In this document: positions 1 to 5,042 of the stretch, piece by piece
Numbering within the stretch: position 1 is the stretch's first letter
How the letters are laid out: every line of letters begins with the position of its first letter
Assembly: GCA_023301335.1 (NCBI GenBank)
Contig: JALZVA010000129.1
Coordinates: 1-5,042 of the forward strand
Source: Akkermansiaceae bacterium
Lineage (GTDB): Bacteria; Verrucomicrobiota; Verrucomicrobiia; Verrucomicrobiales; Akkermansiaceae
Length of the DNA: 5,042 nt
Direction of reading: 5' to 3'
Notes under the pieces: model-generated
Database searches by the model: none
Seen by the model: the letters and a program-made list of their open reading frames with translations, nothing else
Told to the model about the DNA's origin: nothing
Position numbers and translations under genes: made by a program

Positions 1-960
1 ACCACTACAGAAATGATTGAAAAAATCATGTTACATGCTGGGGTGAGTTGTGTGGCTTGTGGGAATTATGGGGTGCCAGTTGCCGAGGTTATGCTTAGGG
101 AAGAAGTGCCAGAGGTTTTGGCGTTAGAAATTAGTTCGTTCCAGCTTGAGACGATCAAGGAGTTCTGCCCAGAGGTTTCTATTTGGTTGAATTTTGATGC
201 AGATCACTTAGACAGATATAAGACGATAGATGATTATAAAGCTGCGAAGCTGAGGATCTTCGAGAATCAAAAATCAGAGCATGTAGCGGTGATTCGTGCA
301 GGGGAAAGAGTAGGAGAAGTTCAGGCGAAAGCTGTGAGCTTCACTTCAGAGCATGAGAACGCAGACTATACGGTCAAAGACATGCGGGTGTATCACCAAG
401 GTGACCCCGTAGTCGATCTCTCTACCACTAAAATACGTGGACTACATAATGCTGAGAATATGATGGCCGCCACGGCCGCTGTGTCTCAGCTAGGCGTTTC
501 AATCGATACTATAGCAGAAGCACTTGCTGCATTTGTGCCTCCAGCACATCGCTGTGAACTGGTCACTACAGTGAATGATGTAGAGTATATTAATGATTCC
601 AAAGCAACGAATCTGCATGCCCTTGATAATGCGCTTAGATCTCAGTCTCGTCCTATCATCCTGATTGCCGGAGGTAAGGATAAGGGCCTGAATTTTGAGG
701 AAATAAGTGCGCGTGTGGAGGAACGGGTGAAGACTGCGATCCTGATTGGCGAAATAGCCGACCAACTAGAGAGAGAGTTACCCGCATCGATAGTGATAAC
801 AAAAGTAAAGACGCTCGAAGATGCTGTGAGAGAAGCACAAAAGGCATCTCAACCCGGAGATGCAGTGCTGCTTTCTCCAGGAACCTCTTCTTTTGATATG
901 TTTAAAGGATATGAAGATCGAGGAGATTCCTTTAAGCAAGCCGTAAAAAATTTAACATAA
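1..960 (+). CDS. murD: UDP-N-acetylmuramoyl-L-alanine--D-glutamate ligase MurD, 5'-truncated by window edge
   Basis: MurD is the cytoplasmic Mur ligase that uses ATP to add D-glutamate to UDP-MurNAc-L-alanine. The frame is open from base 1, reading TTTEMIEK, which is the end of the GTNGKTTT Walker A loop. The glycines and lysine of the P-loop and the N-terminal UDP-binding domain therefore lie left of the window, and 319 of the roughly 450 usual residues are present. Visible motifs are EISSFQLE (about nt 127-150), DHLDRY (202-219, with the conserved His at 205), GLHNAEN (439-459), PAHRCELV (near 541), NDSKATN (about 592-612, the KATN motif of the C-terminal domain), IAGGKDKG (near 664) and SPGTSSFDMFKGYEDRG (near 877). 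The last motif reads SPACASxDxF in E. coli-type enzymes, so PGTSS is a lineage variant. The ATG at 13 is internal and not the start. The LysM gene follows after 54 nt with no terminator between them. Confidence 0.97.
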   Translation, partial: TTTEMIEKIMLHAGVSCVACGNYGVPVAEVMLREEVPEVLALEISSFQLETIKEFCPEVSIWLNFDADHLDRYKTIDDYKAAKLRIFENQKSEHVAVIRAGERVGEVQAKAVSFTSEHENADYTVKDMRVYHQGDPVVDLSTTKIRGLHNAENMMAATAAVSQLGVSIDTIAEALAAFVPPAHRCELVTTVNDVEYINDSKATNLHALDNALRSQSRPIILIAGGKDKGLNFEEISARVEERVKTAILIGEIADQLERELPASIVITKVKTLEDAVREAQKASQPGDAVLLSPGTSSFDMFKGYEDRGDSFKQAVKNLT

Positions 961-1014
961 ACCATTCTAACAATAGTCAGACACAGCCCTTATTAAAACG
1001 AACCACCTAGAAAA

Positions 1015-1662
1015 ATGAATAAAAATAGTATCCAAACCAAGAGAGGAGCCGGAAAAAAATCCGGATTGAAAGTCCTGCATGCCAAAACAGCAGGACGCAG
1101 AAAACAACGTGCTGTAGCTGTTACACCAGCAGATCTGGGGGCAGATGTGCCCAACGTTGGGATTGGTCGTGCATTGATTGTTATCCTCGTGCTTCACGTT
1201 GTAGCTATCGGTGCCGTTATCATGCACACCAGCTGGACAGATGGTCAAGGCGGGGGGAATTTCTCAGGAAAAACCCCAGCGATTGTTACTGATCCTTTTG
1301 AAGAAGAAAGTAATCAAACTAAAGAAAAGCCGCGTGAGCAGGGTTTAGCTGAGTCAAATAACTTTCCTAAGGTGGAAGAGCGTAAGACTGAGGAGGAAGA
1401 GATTCCTGCTGCAGTAGTGCATTCTATCCGTCCCACTCAAGCGATAGAAGCAGCAACGATTGAAGATGAACCTGTGGTGAAAGCTGTAGTGGTGAAGCCA
1501 GTAAAGCCAAACCAAAGTATCTTTGAATACACAATTCAAAAAGGTGACACGATCTGGGGAATCTGCAATAAGCATGGGATGTCAGCGGATCGTTTTAAGG
1601 AGATGAACAATCTCGTTGAAGACGTCATTAAGCCTGGGCAGAAAGTCATTATCACGAAGTAG
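1015..1662 (+). CDS. Bitopic inner-membrane protein with C-terminal LysM domain, in the murD-ftsW gap
   Basis: This 215-residue protein has three parts. Residues 1-50 are very basic (many K and R) and presumably cytoplasmic. Residues 52-71 form a single hydrophobic helix (RALIVILVLHVVAIGAVIM). A periplasmic linker of about 100 residues, rich in E, K, P and V, leads to one LysM domain at about 171-214 (YTIQKGDTIWGIC...VIKPGQKVIIT). LysM domains bind the GlcNAc-containing glycan of peptidoglycan, so an envelope anchoring or septal role is likely. The basic N-terminus and lack of a signal-peptidase site favour an uncleaved N-in/C-out anchor, the topology of FtsN or FtsL. No M23 peptidase, amidase or SPOR domain is present. 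By position it matches the NlpD-type gene between murD and ftsW in Chlamydia (from memory), but it lacks the peptidase half. The ATG at 1015 is preceded by an A-rich stretch (CCTAGAAAA) without a clear Shine-Dalgarno. No later in-frame ATG exists before the membrane helix. LysM and topology calls are firm; the division role is inference. Confidence 0.9.
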   Translation: MNKNSIQTKRGAGKKSGLKVLHAKTAGRRKQRAVAVTPADLGADVPNVGIGRALIVILVLHVVAIGAVIMHTSWTDGQGGGNFSGKTPAIVTDPFEEESNQTKEKPREQGLAESNNFPKVEERKTEEEEIPAAVVHSIRPTQAIEAATIEDEPVVKAVVVKPVKPNQSIFEYTIQKGDTIWGICNKHGMSADRFKEMNNLVEDVIKPGQKVIITK

Positions 1663-1671
1663 TTTAACTAC
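1659..1671 (+). other. Small stem-loop over the LysM-gene stop codon, upstream of the ftsW start
   Basis: GTAGT-TTA-ACTAC is a perfect 5-bp inverted repeat with a 3-nt loop. It spans the TAG stop of the LysM gene and ends 12 nt before the ftsW ATG, where a ribosome binding site would be expected. It could make ftsW translation depend on ribosomes finishing the upstream gene. A 5-bp repeat can easily occur by chance, so this is a weak call. Confidence 0.25.
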
Positions 1672-1683
1672 GTCGATTAGCTG

Positions 1684-2832
1684 ATGCCTCATCGTAACGC
1701 TATCATTGTCTGCTTGTCCGTAGCGATCCTGTTAGGAATAGGAATCGTGATGTTGACGAGTACAAGTGTGTGGATCGAGTCAGAAGCAACGCGCTATACG
1801 CATTTAAAAAAGCAAGCTTTATGGATGTTTGTAGGGCTCATTGGGGCATGGTGGTTAGGCAGTATAGATTACCGTGTGATAAGAAAAAAACGGTGGATTA
1901 TTTATAGTGCCTTCGGAGTTTCCACAGCTCTTCTGGCAGCTCTTTATATACCAGGAGTAGGGCATACGGTGAATGGGGCGACACGGTGGCTGAAGATTCC
2001 TGGGGTGGGGACGTTTCAGCCATCTGAATTCACTAAGGTAGCCACGGTGATAGCGATTGCCGCTTGGTTTGCACATTACCAGTCAGAAACTAAAAATTTT
2101 CTGAAGGGCTTTGTTTTTCCCTCTATTATTTTAGGTCTGTCTGCCGGGTTGATATTTTTCGAGAAAGACATGGGGACTGCTGCTAGTCTAGGGGCAGCAG
2201 GGCTTTGCATGATCTTTGTCGCTGGAGTTAGACTGAGATATATTCTCCCATCTGTGGTAGCTGCATCCTACGTTTTCTGGCAATTTGTGCAGGCGGATGA
2301 GAATAGGTCGAACCGTATCATGGCCTTTTTAGACTTAGAAGCGCATAAGTTAGGGTATGGGCACCAGCAGTGGCGGGGCTTGTTAGCCTTCGGGAACGGA
2401 GGGTTTTCTGGTTCAGGAATTGGGAATGGAGCAGAGAAACATGGGTATTTACCTTTTTCTCATACAGATTTTATTTTTCCGATGATTGGAGAAGAGCTTG
2501 GTTGGGTGACATTTATTGTCGTGCTATGCTTTGTCGGCTACACAGTTTTTGGCTTCATGATTGCGATCCGTGTGAACGATATATTTGGGCGTTTGTTGGC
2601 CATAGGATTGACGACAATTATTGTCATTCCTGCGATGGTGAATATCGGAGTGACAACAGCTATGCTTCCGAATACGGGTTTACCCCTTCCTTTTGTTAGT
2701 TACGGGGGATCGAACCTAGTGATCACTCTAGCATCTGTAGGCTTGCTAGTGAGTATCCACTCACGTAGTAAGGTGAATACAGGTTCTGACTCACTTACCG
2801 TGAAAGGTGGGCTTATTGATACACGAATCTAG
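1684..2832 (+). CDS. ftsW: SEDS-family peptidoglycan glycosyltransferase FtsW
   Basis: FtsW is the polytopic SEDS polymerase that, with its class B PBP partner, makes septal glycan strands from lipid II. The product has 382 residues, about ten hydrophobic segments and a short N-terminus. Family motifs are NGATRWLKIPG...QPSEFTK (residues 97-118), EKDMGTA (160-166, the E/Q-P-D-x-G site with Lys in place of Pro), GSGIGNGAEKHGYLPFSHTDFIF (about 243-265) and LPNTGLPLPFVSYGGSNL (328-345). Asp262 in HTDFIF corresponds to the essential periplasmic Asp (D297 of E. coli FtsW, D262 of RodA). The usual LPE before the HTD motif reads LPF here. RodA is the close paralogue; placement directly after murD and the LysM gene favours FtsW. 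The start at 1684 lies 21 nt after the LysM stop codon and lacks a clear Shine-Dalgarno; GATTAGCTG precedes the ATG. A terminator lies 71 nt downstream of the stop codon. Confidence 0.94.
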   Translation: MPHRNAIIVCLSVAILLGIGIVMLTSTSVWIESEATRYTHLKKQALWMFVGLIGAWWLGSIDYRVIRKKRWIIYSAFGVSTALLAALYIPGVGHTVNGATRWLKIPGVGTFQPSEFTKVATVIAIAAWFAHYQSETKNFLKGFVFPSIILGLSAGLIFFEKDMGTAASLGAAGLCMIFVAGVRLRYILPSVVAASYVFWQFVQADENRSNRIMAFLDLEAHKLGYGHQQWRGLLAFGNGGFSGSGIGNGAEKHGYLPFSHTDFIFPMIGEELGWVTFIVVLCFVGYTVFGFMIAIRVNDIFGRLLAIGLTTIIVIPAMVNIGVTTAMLPNTGLPLPFVSYGGSNLVITLASVGLLVSIHSRSKVNTGSDSLTVKGGLIDTRI

Positions 2833-2858
2833 TGTGTTCTTTATTAATGCTCAGTTGA

Positions 2859-2878
2859 CTAACAAAAATGTGTGTTAG
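2859..2878. repeat. Short inverted repeat between ftsW and its terminator
   Basis: CTAACA (2859-2864) and TGTTAG (2873-2878) form a 6-bp inverted repeat with an 8-nt spacer in the ftsW 3' untranslated region. No T-run follows, so it is not a terminator by itself. The rest of the 195-nt convergent gap (2833-3027) is AT-rich and holds nothing else I can support apart from the terminator. Confidence 0.25.
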
Positions 2879-2903
2879 GTTCTAATTGGCAGCTTCGATT
2901 ATG

Positions 2904-2932
2904 TTAGGATATAATGATGATCCTAATTTTTT
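2904..2932 (+). terminator. Rho-independent terminator after ftsW
   Basis: A perfect 7-bp inverted repeat, TTAGGAT (2904-2910) and ATCCTAA (2920-2926), encloses a 9-nt loop and is followed at once by six T residues (2927-2932). It lies on the + strand 71 nt past the ftsW stop, in the convergent gap before the YrbL-like gene. The stem is AT-rich and so only moderately stable. On the - strand no T-run follows the stem, so it should act mainly on the murD-LysM-ftsW transcript. Confidence 0.75.
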
Positions 2933-3027
2933 AGACACCTTGTTAAATTTCCTGATCAATTTAATTTTTAGAAATTTTGATGAAGTCAGAGTTCCCAATT
3001 CTGTCGGCTATGAAGAGTTTGCAGGTG

Positions 3028-3594
3028 TTATTGTTTTTTATGTAGAAAACTAGAAGGTATGTTTAATTGGTTACAGAGGTTAGTAAACTTACGATTTAAT
3101 TTTTGAATAAGGAAGAATTTTGAATAATCTGCGATTTTTATAAAATTATTATTACCGAACCCATCGACGAGAATGAGATCAAAATCACCATTATGTTTGT
3201 TACTAACATAAATATTACGAAGGTTGAGATCATTGACAACAGCGTGCTCGCGGATGAGCTGTGTGTACATAGCAGACACTTTTTGTTCTAATTCACTCTT
3301 GTATTTGGCGTGGTCTAACTGCCAAAGGTTTTCAGCTGGTGATCCGTCCTCATGCAGTGCGACTTGATACATGAAGCCTCGGCCTCGATCAGATTCGATT
3401 TCGCCGATGTAACGAGATAACCAAGGTAATTTATCTTGATGTTTTTTTAGGTAAGAAATCTCTCTTAGGATATCATGAAGAGCTCGTTTCTTTTTCTTTT
3501 TAGGAAATTTAATACAAATGGTAGGATCGCTTGGGTGTCGGTAAACGACTTTGGCAACGCCTTTTCCTAGATAGAGTTCTTCTAGTATTTTCAT
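3028..3594 (-). CDS. yrbL: YrbL-family protein (protein-kinase-like fold)
   Basis: This 188-residue cytoplasmic protein resembles E. coli YrbL (about 210 aa), a PhoP-regulated protein of unknown biochemical function with a kinase-like fold. The N-terminal match is clear by eye: LGKGVAKVVYRHPSDPTICIKF aligns with the E. coli GTG...CYAHPEDAQRCIKI stretch. Kinase-like elements in order are a glycine-loop-like LGKG (residues 9-12), Lys29 in CIKF, Glu45 in LREISYL (the helix C Glu equivalent), NDLNLRN (121-127, compare HRDLKPxN, with Asp122 and Asn127) and VDGFG (143-147, DFG-like with Asp144). A poly-lysine run (KKKKK, 32-36) follows the ATP-site lysine. No signal peptide or membrane segment is seen. 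GC is about 37% by hand count against roughly 47-50% in neighbours, suggesting acquisition. It lies 106 nt downstream of fabV on the same strand and converges on ftsW. There is no evident Shine-Dalgarno (CACAAAGC before the ATG). Substrate and role are unknown. Confidence 0.82.
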   Translation of the reverse strand: MKILEELYLGKGVAKVVYRHPSDPTICIKFPKKKKKRALHDILREISYLKKHQDKLPWLSRYIGEIESDRGRGFMYQVALHEDGSPAENLWQLDHAKYKSELEQKVSAMYTQLIREHAVVNDLNLRNIYVSNKHNGDFDLILVDGFGNNNFIKIADYSKFFLIQKLNRKFTNLCNQLNIPSSFLHKKQ

Positions 3595-3634
3595 GCTTTG
3601 TGAATGTAATGTTAGTCTTCACAAGAGTTTTTTT

Positions 3635-3665
3635 CTCCATCGTGTGTAGAGGAGACACGATAGAG
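3635..3665 (-). other. Intergenic stem-loop between fabV and the YrbL-like gene
   Basis: On the - strand, CTCTATCGTGT (3665-3655) can pair with ACACGATGGAG (3645-3635) to give an 11-bp stem with one G-U wobble and a 9-nt loop. The 7-bp core ATCGTGT/ACACGAT is perfect. On the + strand the wobble becomes a C-A mismatch, so the structure suits a - strand RNA better. It is followed by seven A residues, not T residues, so it is not a standard intrinsic terminator. It may instead protect the fabV 3' end, act as a processing site, or influence readthrough into the YrbL-like gene, whose start is 41 nt further on. Confidence 0.45.
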
Positions 3666-3700
3666 GGAAAAGTGATATTCTGTTGGAGGGGGCCTAATGT

Positions 3701-4894
3701 TTAAGACAGTGAGGCTGGTGCTGTTTCCGGGTCAGTCTCCGCAGTGTAATCGACTCCACCCACACCGAAGCCAAAGAGCTTAAGGAATTCTTCCTGGTAG
3801 CCTTTGAAGTCAGAGAGTGAGTCAACGGTGTCCGTTTCGATAGCAGTCCATGCCTTAGCTACGGAAGCCTGCACATCTTTACGCATTTCCCAGTCGTCGA
3901 TACGGATTCTCCCTGCTTCGTCAACAGGTGTGTTCTCCGTATACATACGGTCTGCGAAGAGGCGTTGGATCTGTTCTATGCAGCCTTCATGGATGCCTTT
4001 TTCCTTCATATCCTTGTAGAGAATAGAAATGTAGAGAGGGACTACAGGGATGGCAGAGGAGGCTTGAGTTACAAGTGCTTTGTTCACGGAGACCCAAGCA
4101 TTTCCACCATTAAATTTACTCTGGAGTTTTTCATTGATGCGCGCACAGGAGGTTTCGACATCTTTCTTTGCCTGTCCAATCGTCCCGTCCTTGTAGATCG
4201 GCCAAGTTAATTCTGGGCCAATATAAGAATACGCTACTGTTTTTACGCCATCGGCCAAGAGATCAGCCTCTTCAAGTGCGTTGATCCAGAGTTCCCAATC
4301 TTCTCCACCCATCACCTTGATGGTGTTGTCCGTTTCTTCTTGTTCCGCAGCACCAATGGTCACCATTTCCACTTCACCTTTGTCGGTGTTGAGGTTTTTA
4401 TTGGTGAAGTCTCCGCCGGTGGTTTTTAGCACGGATTTATAAGTTTCTCCAGAGTCTGGGTCGGTACGGCGTGGAGAGGCAAGTGAGTAAACGACGAGGT
4501 CGATCTTCCCCATATCCGCCTTGATGAGATCAATAGCTTGTTGCTTCATCTCATGAGAGAAGGCATCGCCATTGAGACTTTTTGCATAGATACCTTGTTT
4601 GGCTGCGGCTGCTTCAAACGCAGCAGAATTATACCATCCAGCAGATCCTGAACGCCTCTCAGTGCCTGGTTTTTCAAAGAAAATTCCAAGTGTTTTAGCT
4701 CCTGAAGAAAATGCTGGAACAATCCTAGAAGCCAGGCCGTAACCTGTGGATGCTCCAATCACAAGGACGTTCTTGGGCCCTTCGATTTTGGGTTGTGAGC
4801 TAACGTAGTCGATTTGCTCCTGGACGTGTGCGGCACAGCCATCTGGATGAGCTGTAGTGCAGATAAAACCTCGAATTTTTGGTGATACAATCAT
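3701..4894 (-). CDS. fabV: NADH-dependent trans-2-enoyl-ACP/CoA reductase FabV
   Basis: FabV catalyses the last reductive step of fatty acid elongation, reducing trans-2-enoyl-ACP (or enoyl-CoA in Ter-type members) with NADH. It is a soluble enlarged short-chain dehydrogenase/reductase. The 397-residue length is that of the family. The N-terminus MIVSPKIRGFICTTAHPDGC matches known FabV starts almost residue for residue, fixing the ATG at 4894. The nucleotide site is GASTGYG (47-53), followed by FFEKPGT (72-78), where Glu74 fits NADH preference. The catalytic Y-X8-K signature is Tyr234 to Lys243 (WPIYKDGTIGQAKKD), with Lys244 adjacent and Tyr224 in AYSYIG. Other conserved blocks are VVYSLASP (134-141), KVMGGEDWELWI (193-204) and TQASSAIPVVPLY (276-288, substrate-site loop). 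The C-terminus has FLKLFGFGVGGVDY. FabV enzymes are typically much less sensitive to triclosan than FabI. ACP versus CoA preference cannot be settled from sequence by eye. The gene is monocistronic or leads a fabV-yrbL unit; only a weak GAAAGA lies where a ribosome site might be. Confidence 0.97.
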   Translation of the reverse strand: MIVSPKIRGFICTTAHPDGCAAHVQEQIDYVSSQPKIEGPKNVLVIGASTGYGLASRIVPAFSSGAKTLGIFFEKPGTERRSGSAGWYNSAAFEAAAAKQGIYAKSLNGDAFSHEMKQQAIDLIKADMGKIDLVVYSLASPRRTDPDSGETYKSVLKTTGGDFTNKNLNTDKGEVEMVTIGAAEQEETDNTIKVMGGEDWELWINALEEADLLADGVKTVAYSYIGPELTWPIYKDGTIGQAKKDVETSCARINEKLQSKFNGGNAWVSVNKALVTQASSAIPVVPLYISILYKDMKEKGIHEGCIEQIQRLFADRMYTENTPVDEAGRIRIDDWEMRKDVQASVAKAWTAIETDTVDSLSDFKGYQEEFLKLFGFGVGGVDYTAETDPETAPASLS

Positions 4895-5042
4895 AGAATT
4901 TTTCTTTCGCTTAAGTTTCGCTACATCTGCCAGCTAGTCAACTAAGAATCCCTATTTACTGCTGGTCAAGCGGATGGCGTAAGAGTAAAACGCACTTAAC
5001 TATTATGATTGATTACCAGAGAGAAGCGCAGCAGATGATTCC
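4895..5042. other. fabV upstream region to window edge; no supported neighbour gene
   Basis: The 148 nt left of the edge hold the fabV leader and the TTGAC repeats. At the extreme end two readings are possible and neither can be supported. A + strand ATG at 5005 opens a frame (MIDYQREAQQMI) that runs off the window, without a Shine-Dalgarno. Alternatively, a - strand frame enters at 5041 and stops at the TAA at 5003 (ESSAALLSGNQS), which could be the C-terminus of a gene upstream of fabV. These imply opposite operon structures for fabV. Confidence 0.4.
4933..4969 (-). promoter_or_regulatory. Tandem TTGACYAGC repeats upstream of fabV (possible promoter/operator)
   Basis: On the - strand, TTGACCAGC (4969-4961) and TTGACTAGC (4941-4933) are direct repeats with 8 of 9 matches, 28 bp apart, and lie 39-75 bp upstream of the fabV start. 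Each contains a good sigma-70 -35 hexamer (TTGACC or TTGACT). The matching -10 boxes at 16-17 bp spacing are poor (TCTTAG or CTTAGT for the first, AAACTT for the second). They could be alternative -35 elements or a two-site operator for a regulator. The assignment is tentative. Confidence 0.3.

Noticed and set aside
961..1014. Possible promoter between murD and the LysM gene (TTATTA-like -10)
   Set aside because: No matching -35 at proper spacing; the short gap without a terminator fits co-transcription better.
1044..1068. AGGAG followed by a CCGGA-AAAAAA-TCCGG hairpin and an in-frame TTG, as an alternative LysM-gene start
   Set aside because: The TTG is 17 nt from AGGAG, too far without invoking hairpin looping; the ATG at 1015 is simpler. 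The hairpin is only 5 bp.
2370..2699. 109-codon open frame on the + strand inside ftsW
   Set aside because: It lies fully within ftsW in another frame, has a Trp/Cys/Arg-rich composition typical of shadow translation, and ftsW itself is strongly supported.
2945..2977. Inverted repeat AAATTTC / GAAATTT
   Set aside because: 7 bp of AT-rich sequence with a 19-nt spacer in a region near 25% GC; expected by chance and with no T-run on either strand.
2980..3045. 21-residue + strand frame (starting MKSEFPILSAMK) in the ftsW-YrbL gap
   Set aside because: No ribosome site, it overlaps the end of the YrbL-like gene, and it lies past the ftsW terminator without a promoter.
3965..4210. 81-codon + strand frame, and another at 3804-4019, opposite fabV
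   Set aside because: Both are antisense to a full-length, highly conserved fabV and show no recognisable motif.
5005..5042. Start of a + strand gene at the right edge
   Set aside because: Only 12 codons are visible, without a ribosome site, and a competing - strand reading (stop at 5003) is equally plausible.

Overview
The window looks like chromosomal DNA of a Gram-negative bacterium from the Planctomycetota-Verrucomicrobiota-Chlamydiota group, most likely a Verrucomicrobiota member. The main reason is the gene order murD - LysM-domain protein - ftsW. As I recall, Chlamydia has the same order, with an NlpD-type LysM gene between murD and ftsW; E. coli has nothing between those two genes. 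The phylum is an inference; the gene identities are much firmer. By hand counts on sampled lines, GC is roughly 47-50% in murD and fabV and clearly lower (about 37%) in the YrbL-like gene.

Left part (1-2832, + strand): the tail of a division and cell wall (dcw) cluster. It holds murD, which adds D-glutamate to UDP-MurNAc-L-Ala and is cut at its 5' end by the window edge just after the Walker A glycine/lysine. Next is a bitopic membrane protein with a periplasmic C-terminal LysM domain, then ftsW, the SEDS glycosyltransferase of septal peptidoglycan synthesis. Gaps are 54 and 21 nt with no terminator between genes, so they are probably one transcript. It ends at a good rho-independent terminator (2904-2932). 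Together they cover precursor synthesis in the cytoplasm, a probable peptidoglycan-binding membrane anchor, and glycan polymerisation at the septum.

Middle (2833-3700): an AT-rich stretch with a convergent gene (- strand) for a small YrbL-family protein of the protein-kinase-like fold. Its key kinase residues appear intact and its base composition differs from its neighbours, which suggests acquisition. An imperfect stem-loop lies between it and fabV.

Right part (3701-5042, - strand): a full-length fabV, the NADH-dependent trans-2-enoyl-ACP/CoA reductase of fatty acid elongation, with its upstream region at the right edge. That region holds two near-identical TTGACYAGC repeats that may be promoter or operator elements. 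murG and murC, expected after ftsW in the ancestral cluster, are absent here.

I see no mobile element, CRISPR array, tRNA or rRNA. The window is largely ordinary housekeeping DNA. The points most worth checking are the LysM-only protein in the nlpD position, the seemingly complete kinase site of the YrbL homologue, and the fabV-yrbL intergenic RNA structure.
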